Assembly: GCF_017921895.1 (NCBI RefSeq)
Contig: NZ_JAFIDN010000009.1
Location: 1 to 64,000, forward strand
Source: Natronogracilivirga saccharolytica
Lineage (GTDB): Bacteria; Bacteroidota; Rhodothermia; Balneolales; Natronogracilivirgulaceae
Length of the DNA stretch: 64,000 nt
Direction: 5' to 3'
Shown here: positions 15,789 to 25,239 of the stretch, in pieces
Position numbering within the stretch: the first letter of the stretch is position 1
How the letters are laid out: each line of letters opens with the position of its first letter
Translations under genes and position numbers: made by a program
The notes under the pieces: generated by a model
The model's input: only the letters and a program-made list of their open reading frames with translations
What the model was told of the DNA's origin: nothing
The model's database searches: none

Positions 15789-16679
15789 ATGTCCGGCAAC
15801 ACTCATATATCCCGACTGATGCGGTTTTGGTTACCCGGTTCCCGCAAAGGATCTGCAGCCATACCGGTCATGCTGATAACAACAGCATTGATCTTTTCCG
15901 CCTGCAATCCTTTTTCAGCCTCTGAAAAGTCCGGTTCCGGAATTGCAGAAGACGGGCTGGAAATATTTTTTTCCGAGCATGTCGAAAGAGAGCGAAGCGA
16001 AACAACTCCTGCTGAACTGAAGCTCCTCATGAGAATGAGCACAAAAAAGATCATGCCCTGCATGAATTACCAGATTTCTTTCCGCCTTTCGGATTATGGC
16101 AGGAAACCGAGAGTAAGAGATATCCGGCTGCTGAGCTATGGATTGCCGGGTCAGATGTGTCTCACTGCTCTTGGGCCCGCCATCGGGAAGGTGGATTTTG
16201 ACCGGCATAAGGGGTCGTACCGCCTGCTGATCAGAGACGGCGACCTGAAAGACAGTTTCGACCTTGAAATAACAGATGAATATGTCCGGGTTGTACCCGA
16301 TGCAGCCACATTCACCAGGGCAACGCACGATGTTTATTATCGAAGGCCGGAGAATTCGTTTTACTTCGTCTGTGGTACTACAAACGACATGGGCCATCTG
16401 TGCGATGATTTTCATCACAAAATGAAGGGCGAACTCACCGTTTCGGAGTTTACTTTCCCTGATGACGGCTGGATACCATATCCTGAAAAATCAAGTGGCA
16501 ATCATTACAATCATCCCACGAGGTATTACACGTATGACAACGTGGAGCAGTTTCATCGTGCCGGAGAGCTTCTGGAGCAATTTACACATGATGAGATAGG
16601 CGACAAACAGGGAATATCACTGTCTATTATGAACTGGATAGATGAGGGATACCGGTCATGGCAAATGCAAAGCCGGTGA
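15789..16679 (+). CDS. Orphan lipoprotein of unknown function
   Basis: A 296-residue protein with a long basic n-region and the lipobox LIFSAC (Cys39). The mature part has four Cys (in MPCMNYQIS, GQMCLTAL, YFVCGTTND and GHLCDD), which could form two disulfides, and an His/Asp-rich stretch (HLCDDFHHKM) that could bind metal. No family is recognised. An in-frame ATG at 15819 (MRFWLPG) would shorten the n-region; the start is not certain. It sits alone between the PII-like gene and typA, with its own 330-bp upstream region. Confidence 0.65.
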   Translation: MSGNTHISRLMRFWLPGSRKGSAAIPVMLITTALIFSACNPFSASEKSGSGIAEDGLEIFFSEHVERERSETTPAELKLLMRMSTKKIMPCMNYQISFRLSDYGRKPRVRDIRLLSYGLPGQMCLTALGPAIGKVDFDRHKGSYRLLIRDGDLKDSFDLEITDEYVRVVPDAATFTRATHDVYYRRPENSFYFVCGTTNDMGHLCDDFHHKMKGELTVSEFTFPDDGWIPYPEKSSGNHYNHPTRYYTYDNVEQFHRAGELLEQFTHDEIGDKQGISLSIMNWIDEGYRSWQMQSR

Positions 16680-16932
16680 TATTTTCGTTGCGCAGAGAGA
16701 CGGATTAAAACAAGTGGTGAATTTGGAGGTTGCTCGATTTTTAAAAGTAAAATCCGTAAATTACGAAACTGTGGCAAAAACGCTGTTTTTGCTGATTGCC
16801 TGTAGCTGTGTCGGATAATTGTCCGACATGCACTACCTCAAAATATACTCCAATCATGGGACTGAATGACCGGTACGAAGTACCCGTGTTATGATCCGCC
16901 CGACCCCATTTTCCCAGCTTATCTCACATCAG

Positions 16933-18735
16933 ATGCAACAACCCATTCGCAATATTGCCATCATCGCACACGTCGACCACGGGAAAACCACTCTGGTTGA
17001 CCATATGCTCCGTCAAAGCGGTACTTTCCGCGAAAACCAGGAGGTCGCCGAACGCGTCATGGATTCCAATGCCCTGGAGCGGGAACGCGGAATTACGATC
17101 ATGGCCAAAAATACCGCCGTGAAATGGCACGGTACAAAAATCAACATCGTTGATACCCCGGGTCACGCCGATTTCGGCGGTGAGGTAGAGCGTATTCTGA
17201 AAATGGTCAACGGTGTCATATTGCTGGTGGATGCCGCCGAAGGCCCGCTGCCCCAAACCCGGTTTGTGCTGCGTAAGTCATTGGCCCTGGGATACCGGCC
17301 CATTGTGGTCATCAACAAAATCGATCGCCATGATGCCCGCCCGGACGAGGTGGTCAACGAGGTGTTCGACCTGTTTGTCAGTCTGGAAGCCACTGATGAG
17401 CAGCTCGATTTCCCCGTATTATATGCCGTTGGCCTGCAGGGCTTTGCCAGGGAGGAACTTTCGGATGCCAACGAAGATCTGTCCCCGCTTTTTGACGTGA
17501 TTATCCGTCATGTGCCGGAACCGGAGCGTCCGGTTGAAAAACCGTTCAAAATGCTGGTTTCCAACATCGAGTGGAACGACTATGTGGGCCGGATTGCCAT
17601 CGGACGGGTAGAACAGGGAACCATCGAAAAGAATCAGCCGATCATCCTGCTGGACCGGAACGGTCAGGTCAAGGAGAAGTCCCGCATCACGAAACTGTAT
17701 ACCTATGCCGGACTCGAGAAAGTACCTGTGGACAAGGGCGAAGCCGGGGATGTTATCGCTCTGGCTGGCTATGAAAACACCAACATCGGCGATTCACTGA
17801 CATCCGAAGAAGATCCGACTCCGGTCGCCTATTATGACATCGACAAGCCGACCATTGCGATGTATTTCCGGGTAAATGACTCGCCGTTTGCGGGACGCGA
17901 GGGCAAATATGTGACATCCAACATGCTCAAAGACCGCCTGATGCGGGAAATCCGGACGAATGTGTCCCTGAAGGTCGAGCCGACCGAAAATCCCGACATA
18001 TTCAAGGTGTCGGGGCGCGGAGAGCTGCAGCTCTCCATTCTCATCGAAACCATGCGCCGCGAGGGGTATGAATTTGCCGTTTCTCGTCCGGAAGTACTCA
18101 TGCAGGAGATCGACGGGGTGCTTCAGGAACCGGTGGAAGAGGTGATCATTACCGTAGAAGAAGAGTACAGCAGCCGGGTCATCGAGATATTGATGAACCG
18201 TAAAGGCACCATGACCAGCATGTCGGGAGAGCTTGACATGACGCGTCTGGAGTTTCGTGTGCCGTCACGCGGACTGATCGGATTCCGGAGCGATGTTATG
18301 ACCGAGACCCGCGGGACGGCCATGATCCATCAGCAGTTTGACGGATACGAACCATTCAAGGGGGATATCACCGGCCGGAACAACGGAGTGCTTATTGCAC
18401 TTGAACACGGCAGTGTCACCCATTATGCACTCGAAGGGCTGCAGGACCGCGGGCAGTTCATCATCGAACCCGGAGATTCCGTTTACATGGGACAGGTGGT
18501 CGGTTTGAACAACCGCTCGGATGACATGATCGTCAACGTGGTCAAAAAGAAAAACCTGACCAATCACCGGGCCTCGCAAAGTTCGGATGCGGTTAAATTG
18601 TCAACGGCAAAAAAACTGAGCCTCGAACAGTTCATCGAGACCATTGAAGATGACGAGCTCATCGAAGTCACACCTCACAGTCTCCGGATCCGGAAAAAAT
18701 ATCTTGACCCGCACGAGCGTAAAAGAAATAGTTAG
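16933..18735 (+). CDS. typA: Ribosome-associated GTPase TypA/BipA
   Basis: A 600-residue translational GTPase of the EF-G class that binds the 70S ribosome and helps assembly and growth under stress. The GTPase motifs are clear: G1 [10 protein letters not shown] (residues 12-21), G2 RGITI, G3 DTPGH, G4 NKID. EF-G-like domains III and V follow ([40 protein letters not shown]) and the BipA-specific C-terminal domain ([27 protein letters not shown]). The ATG at 16933 is chosen over 16891 because family members begin only about ten residues before G1. It stands alone, as is usual. Length matches the family. Confidence 0.96.
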   Translation: MQQPIRNIAIIAHVDHGKTTLVDHMLRQSGTFRENQEVAERVMDSNALERERGITIMAKNTAVKWHGTKINIVDTPGHADFGGEVERILKMVNGVILLVDAAEGPLPQTRFVLRKSLALGYRPIVVINKIDRHDARPDEVVNEVFDLFVSLEATDEQLDFPVLYAVGLQGFAREELSDANEDLSPLFDVIIRHVPEPERPVEKPFKMLVSNIEWNDYVGRIAIGRVEQGTIEKNQPIILLDRNGQVKEKSRITKLYTYAGLEKVPVDKGEAGDVIALAGYENTNIGDSLTSEEDPTPVAYYDIDKPTIAMYFRVNDSPFAGREGKYVTSNMLKDRLMREIRTNVSLKVEPTENPDIFKVSGRGELQLSILIETMRREGYEFAVSRPEVLMQEIDGVLQEPVEEVIITVEEEYSSRVIEILMNRKGTMTSMSGELDMTRLEFRVPSRGLIGFRSDVMTETRGTAMIHQQFDGYEPFKGDITGRNNGVLIALEHGSVTHYALEGLQDRGQFIIEPGDSVYMGQVVGLNNRSDDMIVNVVKKKNLTNHRASQSSDAVKLSTAKKLSLEQFIETIEDDELIEVTPHSLRIRKKYLDPHERKRNS

Positions 18736-18839
18736 CAGAATTTGGTAAATAATTTCTGTAAAGCTATCATACAATAATGATGCATTTTTTACCGGATGCA
18801 GCTAATTTTATCTAAAACGGGAACATTTATTTTCCAGTT

Positions 18840-20417
18840 ATGCCGCGTAACGTTACAAAAATAATTGCAGATATTTTCAGGGCACTCACCTTTTCAGCAC
18901 TGTTGCTGGCCGGATCCGGCTTGTATATGAATGTGCATGGCGATGAGGGCGGACCGCTTGCCAACCGGTCTGTATTTGCCGGTGAAAAGGTTCTTATCCA
19001 TCACTGGAATTTCAACGATATTCCGAATAATGTCAATTTTGACATATCTGAGCCGGAACTGATGCATGTATCAAGCCGGCTTTACGGAGCATCTCTTACT
19101 TATGAAGGTACCCGATGGGACCGCGTCAACCATCCCACGACGATCAATGCACGGGAGCTTCCATATGAGGAGAACGATGACCGGGCGCTCCGGCTTCGCA
19201 ATCCGGCAGGGGACTTCACCATCAGCCTGCCAACAGACGGCTATCGTGATCCTGTATTCCGCTACGCCGTGACACGGACGCCGAACGGTGCTCATTATCA
19301 GAGAATAACCTATTCCACCGATGGCGGCGAGACCTTCTGGACAGAAGGGCTGGATGAAAACCTTTTCTCGGTCGATGAAGGAAGTTACAAGCTTGTTGAG
19401 CTTGACCTGTCGGATGTACCCGATGCCGATGACAACCCCGATTTCATGATCAGAATCGAAATGGCGGGAGAGGGATCGGAGCCGGACAATAATGACGGTA
19501 ATCACCGCATCAATAACATCACCCTGGACGGATATGTTATGGAGGATGCGTACGATCGTCAGCTCATCCACTACTGGCAGTTTGACAATATTCCCAATGA
19601 CGTTGATTTTCCCCTCGAGGTTGAGATCAGCTCCGGCGGAATCACAGGTGGTCAGAGCTCGCTTGACGGGGCGTGGATTCGTTATGACGGTGCCAGATGG
19701 GATCGTGTTAATGCTCCCACTCCGTTCAATGCGCGCGCCATTCCTTACGAAGAAGATGATGACCGGGCGCTGAGATTGCGCAATCCGACCGGCGATTTCT
19801 TGCTTGGCCTTCCCACAACCGACCATGAAAACGTCGTGGTTTCCTATGCTGTCAAACGCACCTCAAACGGAGCGGCCAAACAGGAGATAGCATATTCGCT
19901 TGACGGAGAACAATTTGAAACCGAAGGCCTGAAGCACAGCAGCGTGGAAGTCGGGGAGAACTATATTCTTCATGTCCTTGATTTTACAGATATGGGAGAG
20001 GTAAATGACAATCCGGATTTCACGCTCAGGATCAGGGCTGCCGGTGAGGGTGCAGAGCCGGAGAACGACGACGGTAATCAACGCTTCAACCATATAAGCG
20101 TGGATGCCACTCCGACATTTACCTCTGCCGATGAATACTCATCGGAACGTCCTTCCCGGATCAGGCTGGAGCAGAACTATCCGAATCCGTTCAACCCGGC
20201 AACTACCATCCGTTTTACACTGCCGGAGCAAAAGCAGGTAACATTGGAGGTATTTGATGTTACCGGGCGCCATGTGGAGACACTGGTTGATGAATCACTT
20301 TCTGCCGGAGAGCACAGCCGGACATTCAATGCCGAAAATCTCTCCAGCGGTATATATCTGTACCGGCTGCAGGCCGGCGGAGAGTCATTTACCCGCCGGA
20401 TGATGTTCGTGAAATAG
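18840..20417 (+). CDS. Secreted protein with duplicated beta domain and T9SS tail
   Basis: A 525-residue exported protein. After the signal peptide there are two homologous domains of about 190 residues (near 50-235 and 241-425). Each begins LIHxWxFxxIPNxVxF, passes RALRLRNPxGDFxxxLPT, and ends ADxNPDFxxRIxxAGEGxEPxNxDGN. They look like beta-sandwich 'lamin-tail/choice-of-anchor' modules of surface proteins. The last 75 residues are a complete T9SS sorting domain ([10 protein letters not shown] ... SSGIYLYRLQAGG ... MMFVK). It converges on the sucrose-phosphate synthase gene with only 30 bp between. The function is unknown; adhesion or binding is likely. Confidence 0.83.
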   Translation: MPRNVTKIIADIFRALTFSALLLAGSGLYMNVHGDEGGPLANRSVFAGEKVLIHHWNFNDIPNNVNFDISEPELMHVSSRLYGASLTYEGTRWDRVNHPTTINARELPYEENDDRALRLRNPAGDFTISLPTDGYRDPVFRYAVTRTPNGAHYQRITYSTDGGETFWTEGLDENLFSVDEGSYKLVELDLSDVPDADDNPDFMIRIEMAGEGSEPDNNDGNHRINNITLDGYVMEDAYDRQLIHYWQFDNIPNDVDFPLEVEISSGGITGGQSSLDGAWIRYDGARWDRVNAPTPFNARAIPYEEDDDRALRLRNPTGDFLLGLPTTDHENVVVSYAVKRTSNGAAKQEIAYSLDGEQFETEGLKHSSVEVGENYILHVLDFTDMGEVNDNPDFTLRIRAAGEGAEPENDDGNQRFNHISVDATPTFTSADEYSSERPSRIRLEQNYPNPFNPATTIRFTLPEQKQVTLEVFDVTGRHVETLVDESLSAGEHSRTFNAENLSSGIYLYRLQAGGESFTRRMMFVK

Positions 20418-20447
20418 ACTCCGGCCCCGGACCAAGTTAATCCGGAT

Positions 20448-22685
20448 TCAGACATCCATGAACCGGTAGTATTTCACTCCTTCAATAATGCCTGCAGCAT
20501 AGTTGCTGTCGGCAAAGTAGACGCGTCTGTTTCCGCGTAGCCGCTCGATCTCGGGACTGTGATTTCCCACGACGACAGCAAGCCGCTTGCCGTAGAGCAT
20601 CTCATAATCATTTCCGGAGTCACCGGAAACAAGCGTGTTTTCCGGTTTGATGTCCCACTTGTTACCGAGGTACTGAATGGCCCGTCCTTTTGATGCCCGT
20701 TGGGGAAGAATATCCAGATAGGCATCATGAGAATAGATCAGCTGATACCTCAGCTTGTTCTCGGTCAGGCGCTGGTGAATCTTGGCCAGGTGATCATCAT
20801 TGGAATCCATGTTGTAACTGATCTTGAAGTCCCGCTCACCATCACGGTCCTGAGGCTCCAGGAAATCAAAATCGGAAAGTACCTCTTTGATCCGGTCCGG
20901 CTTCCACTGATATGAAATGTGGGACCGCCATCCGGAATCCATGCTCAGGTTATTCATGTCCGGACCGTAGTAAATTTCTGTACCGACAGAGGAAATGATG
21001 ACATCAGGAACGGGTATGTTTTTCTCCTTGAGAATTTCGTCTACGAGCTCGAGGCTTCTGCCGGTTGCCACTCCAAATCCAACCTCATTACGGTTTTTTT
21101 CCATGATTTCAATGAACTCCTCAAGAGACTCATCATCACCTACCAGCGTGTCGTCAATATCGGTGATCAGCATTTTGTCAAGATCGGCAAACCGCCAACC
21201 CGGTGCCTGAGTGACTCCGTGAGTGCCGGTGGTTTTCTGGTAATCGCCTATGACGCCATCCACAGAGTCGAGGAAAGTTTCGGCATGGGCGGTCCAGGAG
21301 TAGTGCTTTCGCACACCATTGACACCACTGTTTGAGTACTCCCTCCATTTCTCCTGATCGATCAGAATATTCTTTATGGCTTCGCCGAGTGCTTTGGAAT
21401 CGGTGGTATCGACCAGGATGCCGTTTTTACAGTTCTTGACGATGTCCTGGGGACCGCCGTCATCCGGCCCGACAATGGGAACCCCGGCCGAGGCCGCTTC
21501 AATAAGGGTGATTCCAAATGGTTCGGAAAATGCGGAGTTGACGAAAACGCCCTGCCGGTCGGCTGCCATCCGAAACAGCTCGGGAACTTCATTGGTGGGA
21601 TCGTGCTTTTTCGGCAGTGCCATTTTTCCGTACAAGTCATACTTGTCCATCAAAAGCAGCATTTCGGTAAGCACTTCCTTCTCATTTTCATCCAGGTTGT
21701 CGATGTCTTTGCGGATGCCTGCAAATACGGCAAGGTTTGCAATGGCCTGAAGCTCCTTGTTTTCACCGAATGCGGTGATAAGCCCCTGGATATTCTTGCG
21801 CCTGTCCGGCCGGCAGATCGTCAGGATAAGTGGTTTGTCACTGTTATAGAAAAATCGCTCAAATTCCCGGTTCATTTTGTCACGCGCCTGAATGTAAGGC
21901 TCGGGCTTGGTAAAATTCTCATCGTGATCGTAATAGTAAGGGTAGAACTTGTCGACATCGATACCTGGCGGAATCACGGTGAAAGCAGCCCTTTCGCAGT
22001 TATCGTAGAGCTTGTATTGCTTTTGAATTTCATGGTTGGTACTGACAATGACGTGGGCTGCAGTTCGCAGGACATCTTCCTCGGCCTGGATACGCTCATT
22101 GATGTTGAACTTCTCCACCATCTGCTTTTCGGTCATGCCCTTATTGGCAAGGGAGTTCTTTTTGGAGCGTCCGAGAGAGTGTCCGGTAAATACATAAGGG
22201 ATACCGAGAAGCTTGGACAGTTGCCGCGCTACATATCCGGCATCGGCATAATGTCCGTGCAGCAAATCCGGAGTAATATTCTCCTTTTTGTTGAACCGGA
22301 CCACATTGTCGACAAATTCAGACAGGTGAGGCCATAACAACTCTTTTCTCATGTACCGTTTTCCGCCGCAACGGATTCTGACGATACGGGCACTTTCACT
22401 GATCTCCTCGACCTGTTGCTTATAGTCTGAACTGACTCTTTTGTCATCCACAAGTCTGGTAAACAGGTCGACCTGTTTGACTCTCGGCAATTCACCAAGT
22501 GCCCTGGCCAGTTCAACGACATATTTGGTCTGGCCGCCGGTGTCTGCATCGCGGCCAAGCTCCAGATTTTGCCCTCTTATAAGTCCGTGAATACTGAATA
22601 GTTGGAGATGGAGCTGCTCTTTTTGATTATTGTTTTTGTCACTCTTTGATTGAGCTTTTTTTTGATTTTTTTCTGTGTTCTTCAA
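20448..22685 (-). CDS. Sucrose-phosphate synthase fused to sucrose-phosphatase-like domain
   Basis: A 745-residue bifunctional enzyme. Residues about 27-480 are a GT4 sucrose-phosphate synthase (UDP-glucose + fructose-6-P to sucrose-6-P), with HGLIRGQNLELGRDADTGGQ at the donor/acceptor site, GHSLGRSKK, CRPDRRKN, and EPFGITLIEAASAGVPIV. Residues about 500-745 are a HAD-IIB phosphatase (nucleophile DIDDTL near 505, VSGDSGNDYEML near 688), which would release sucrose. Sucrose is a compatible solute, which suits a salt-stressed host. The start is TTG at 22685; no ATG or GTG lies before the conserved HLQLFSIHG strand. The TTG sits inside a small inverted repeat. The first 25 residues are Lys/Asn-rich and disordered. 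Confidence 0.92.
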   Translation of the reverse strand: MKNTEKNQKKAQSKSDKNNNQKEQLHLQLFSIHGLIRGQNLELGRDADTGGQTKYVVELARALGELPRVKQVDLFTRLVDDKRVSSDYKQQVEEISESARIVRIRCGGKRYMRKELLWPHLSEFVDNVVRFNKKENITPDLLHGHYADAGYVARQLSKLLGIPYVFTGHSLGRSKKNSLANKGMTEKQMVEKFNINERIQAEEDVLRTAAHVIVSTNHEIQKQYKLYDNCERAAFTVIPPGIDVDKFYPYYYDHDENFTKPEPYIQARDKMNREFERFFYNSDKPLILTICRPDRRKNIQGLITAFGENKELQAIANLAVFAGIRKDIDNLDENEKEVLTEMLLLMDKYDLYGKMALPKKHDPTNEVPELFRMAADRQGVFVNSAFSEPFGITLIEAASAGVPIVGPDDGGPQDIVKNCKNGILVDTTDSKALGEAIKNILIDQEKWREYSNSGVNGVRKHYSWTAHAETFLDSVDGVIGDYQKTTGTHGVTQAPGWRFADLDKMLITDIDDTLVGDDESLEEFIEIMEKNRNEVGFGVATGRSLELVDEILKEKNIPVPDVIISSVGTEIYYGPDMNNLSMDSGWRSHISYQWKPDRIKEVLSDFDFLEPQDRDGERDFKISYNMDSNDDHLAKIHQRLTENKLRYQLIYSHDAYLDILPQRASKGRAIQYLGNKWDIKPENTLVSGDSGNDYEMLYGKRLAVVVGNHSPEIERLRGNRRVYFADSNYAAGIIEGVKYYRFMDV

Positions 22686-22700
22686 AACAATAGTGTTTTG
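22683..22700 (-). promoter_or_regulatory. Inverted repeat overlapping the SPS start codon
   Basis: On the minus strand CAAAACA, a 4-nt loop CTAT, and TGTTTTG form a perfect 7-bp dyad; the final TTG of the second arm is the start codon of the sucrose-phosphate synthase. It could be an operator or a weak hairpin over the start. Confidence 0.5.
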
Positions 22701-22909
22701 GTTGGAATTGATAAAAAAACTCCGGTCGTATCAAGGCTGTGCCTAATATATTACAAACAAGATAAAGTTACCTCAGTAAATTTTCCAGATTGGGGTTGTT
22801 GATGAATGCGAAAACCGCCGTCAGTGCAGCAGGTGCAATTGGTTGATTCAAATCTCTGCTTCAGTCTTTGCAACACATCTGAAGCCTGTTTTGTTCAGGA
22901 ATGTCAGCT

Positions 22910-23857
22910 TCAGCCACCTCCGTAGGCATCTTCGTCGGGGCTGTCGGCATACCATTTTGTGATAATGGCATGGCTTGCCGGACGAATTCTCGCACCGTAT
23001 CTCATGGTATAGACATAGGTGAATTCGGCACCCAGGAAAAACACCATCGCATTGTAGTACACCCAGATCAGAAACACCACAAATGATCCGGCGGCACCGT
23101 AGGTGGATGTTGTGGCAACTCCCATGTAAATCCCGATGAGATAGCGTCCAAGCAGGAAAAGCAAAGCGGTAATGACAGCACCAACGGCTACGTCTGACCA
23201 CCTGATGCGAATATCAGGCAGCATTTTGAAAATGATACTGAACAGAAATACAAGCACCAGGAATGAGACGATATTGTTGACCGTGGACCAGATTCCGATA
23301 CCGCCCGGCATAATTGGATCGAGAAAGGACTCCAGGCCTTTCATGACAAATTCCATCATCATCGTCAAGACAAAAAGACTGGCAAAAATCAGGATCAGCC
23401 CGAGGGCAACAATCCGGTCGATCAAAAAACGCTTGAATCCGCTGGCCTCTTTTTTTGTGGTGACATTCCAGATGTTATTGAGTGCGTTTTTCAGCTGTGT
23501 AATGATTGTGGTTGCCATGAACAGGATGATACCCAAACTGATGACAGTAGCTATGATTCCGGAAGTCGGTTCGTAGGCATCGAGGACAAAATTCTGTATC
23601 GTCCGGGCCAGGTCGGCACCCATCAGCTGGGACATGTATTCCTCAAGCTGGCCGGTAGCGGCCGATTCTCCGAAAATAAAACCCACTACAGCCACCATAA
23701 TAAGCAGCAGCGGGGCTATGGAAAAAATGGTATAAAAGGCCAGTGCGGCACCATATGTCGGGATATTGTCATCAAGCCAGTCCCTGATGGTGTCGCGAAT
23801 GACAATCCATATCTCGGTTCCTGCCAGTTTTATTTTTTCCCAGATTACATTTTTCAT
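22910..23857 (-). CDS. YihY/BrkB-family inner-membrane protein
   Basis: A 315-residue membrane protein of the YihY/virulence factor BrkB family (once misnamed ribonuclease BN). It has about six transmembrane segments, the family motif YGAALAFYTIFSIAPLL near residue 35, and the conserved WVYYNAMVFFLGAEFTYVY near residue 270. Its role is not settled; lipid or anion transport has been proposed for relatives. It lies 224 bp downstream of the SPS start region on the same strand and 98 bp from the aminotransferase gene; co-transcription is possible but not shown. Confidence 0.92.
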   Translation of the reverse strand: MKNVIWEKIKLAGTEIWIVIRDTIRDWLDDNIPTYGAALAFYTIFSIAPLLLIMVAVVGFIFGESAATGQLEEYMSQLMGADLARTIQNFVLDAYEPTSGIIATVISLGIILFMATTIITQLKNALNNIWNVTTKKEASGFKRFLIDRIVALGLILIFASLFVLTMMMEFVMKGLESFLDPIMPGGIGIWSTVNNIVSFLVLVFLFSIIFKMLPDIRIRWSDVAVGAVITALLFLLGRYLIGIYMGVATTSTYGAAGSFVVFLIWVYYNAMVFFLGAEFTYVYTMRYGARIRPASHAIITKWYADSPDEDAYGGG

Positions 23858-23955
23858 CTTTTAAATGTCTGGATTTATATGGTCGGATGTAATGTAATGA
23901 CAGTTTCGTTCATATGCCTGTTTGTCTGTGTATCTGCTCTGTCATGGACAATACA

Positions 23956-25143
23956 TCAGCTTGTTGTGCTTTTGCCGCGTGCAAGCATTGCCGCAGTAGT
24001 TTCGATAACATGTTCGATTTCATCCGGAGTATTATAACCATGTGGCGAGATCCGCAGTTTGCCGTCACGTATGGAAAGGTAAATATTTTCTTTCCGGTAC
24101 ATTTGCTCAGTGTCGTCATTAGCAAGGTTATCGGGCAATGTAAAGGTTACGATCCCCGATTCATGATCACGATGGTCTGATCCGTACAGCTTTAGTCCAT
24201 ATTCTTCCATTCTATTGCGCAGCAGCCGGTTGCATGTTGTGATCCGACTGAAAACGGCATCGATACCCGTGTCCAGAAGCAGACCAAGCGATGCATTCAG
24301 TCCGTAAATTCCCGGAATGTTGGTTACGCCGCCTTCATAACGGCCGGCATCGGTGCGCAGCGGCTGATGGTAGTTTAACAGGTCCCACGGCTCTTCCACC
24401 GATAACCAGCCCGGATCGGGCGTATTCATTTCTTCGCACAAACGCGGTGACAGATACAGAAATCCGATACCCATGGGTGCCATCAGCCATTTCAGTCCGC
24501 CGGCGGCAAAGGCATCCACACCCCATTTCTGCACATCCACAGGAACCACCCCTGCGGCCTGAATGCCATCCACAACAAAGAGGATACCGTGCTTCCGGCA
24601 CAGCGCTCCGACAGCCTCCATGTCGGACCGGTAACCGCTCAGAAACTGTACTGCGCTCAGGGCGACCATTCGGGTTTTCGGAGTGATGGCTTTTTCGATT
24701 CGCTCAACGGGGACCGTGCCGTCACCGGCATCGACAAAAATACACCGGACACCTATCGACTCCAGTTTGCGATAGGGCAGTACATTGGACGGAAACTCGA
24801 TGCTGTTGAGAATAATCTCGTCACCTTCATTCCAGTCCAGGCCGGATGTTACTTTGTTCAGACCTTCGGAGGTGTTCCCGATGAACGCAATCTGGCGGGC
24901 ATCGCCGGCATTTACAAGTCTGCGGATGCGCTCCCGGCATTCAGCGATGACCTCCATATCCATCGGGTAGGTCATCATCATGCCGTCATGCCGCTCTTCG
25001 AGATGCCGGTTTATGGCATCCACCGTTAACCCGGCCAGCGGTGACTGGGCCGCATGGTTCATGTAACAGATACCACGAATCGTATGTGGAAATTGCTCCC
25101 TGAATCTGTGTAATTTGAAATCGGTTTCTGTTTCGGGATGCAT
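23956..25143 (-). CDS. Class V aminotransferase (PLP enzyme)
   Basis: A 395-residue fold-type I PLP enzyme of the class V/IscS-like superfamily. Seen: the N-terminal YMNHAAQSPL, FIGNTSEGLNKV (phosphate cup), a VALSAVQFLSGY strand, VVDGIQAAGVVPVDV (the Asp that binds the pyridine N), and the Schiff-base Lys in AAGGLKWLMAP near residue 215. The pattern is closest to isopenicillin-N-epimerase-like or selenocysteine-lyase-like members rather than to IscS, since the flexible Cys loop is absent. The substrate is not known. It is divergent from the SGNH hydrolase gene, with a dyad in the 96-bp gap. Confidence 0.9.
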   Translation of the reverse strand: MHPETETDFKLHRFREQFPHTIRGICYMNHAAQSPLAGLTVDAINRHLEERHDGMMMTYPMDMEVIAECRERIRRLVNAGDARQIAFIGNTSEGLNKVTSGLDWNEGDEIILNSIEFPSNVLPYRKLESIGVRCIFVDAGDGTVPVERIEKAITPKTRMVALSAVQFLSGYRSDMEAVGALCRKHGILFVVDGIQAAGVVPVDVQKWGVDAFAAGGLKWLMAPMGIGFLYLSPRLCEEMNTPDPGWLSVEEPWDLLNYHQPLRTDAGRYEGGVTNIPGIYGLNASLGLLLDTGIDAVFSRITTCNRLLRNRMEEYGLKLYGSDHRDHESGIVTFTLPDNLANDDTEQMYRKENIYLSIRDGKLRISPHGYNTPDEIEHVIETTAAMLARGKSTTS

Positions 25144-25162
25144 CTTCGAATGATCGGTTTGA

Positions 25163-25178
25163 CAGGTGCTGACACCTG
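25163..25178. promoter_or_regulatory. Perfect dyad in divergent promoter gap
   Basis: CAGGTG (25163-25168) and CACCTG (25173-25178) with a 4-bp centre form a perfect dyad overlapping a TTGACA hexamer (25159-25164). It could be an operator shared by the aminotransferase (-) and SGNH hydrolase (+) genes. Confidence 0.45.
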
Positions 25179-25239
25179 ATTATGCTGCTGAGTGTGCCGG
25201 TGTCCGGAAACCTTGCAGCTTTGTACTATATTAATCAAA

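Noticed and set aside
21603-22337. A 244-codon frame opposite the sucrose-phosphate synthase
   Set aside because: Shadow of a strongly conserved glycosyltransferase domain.
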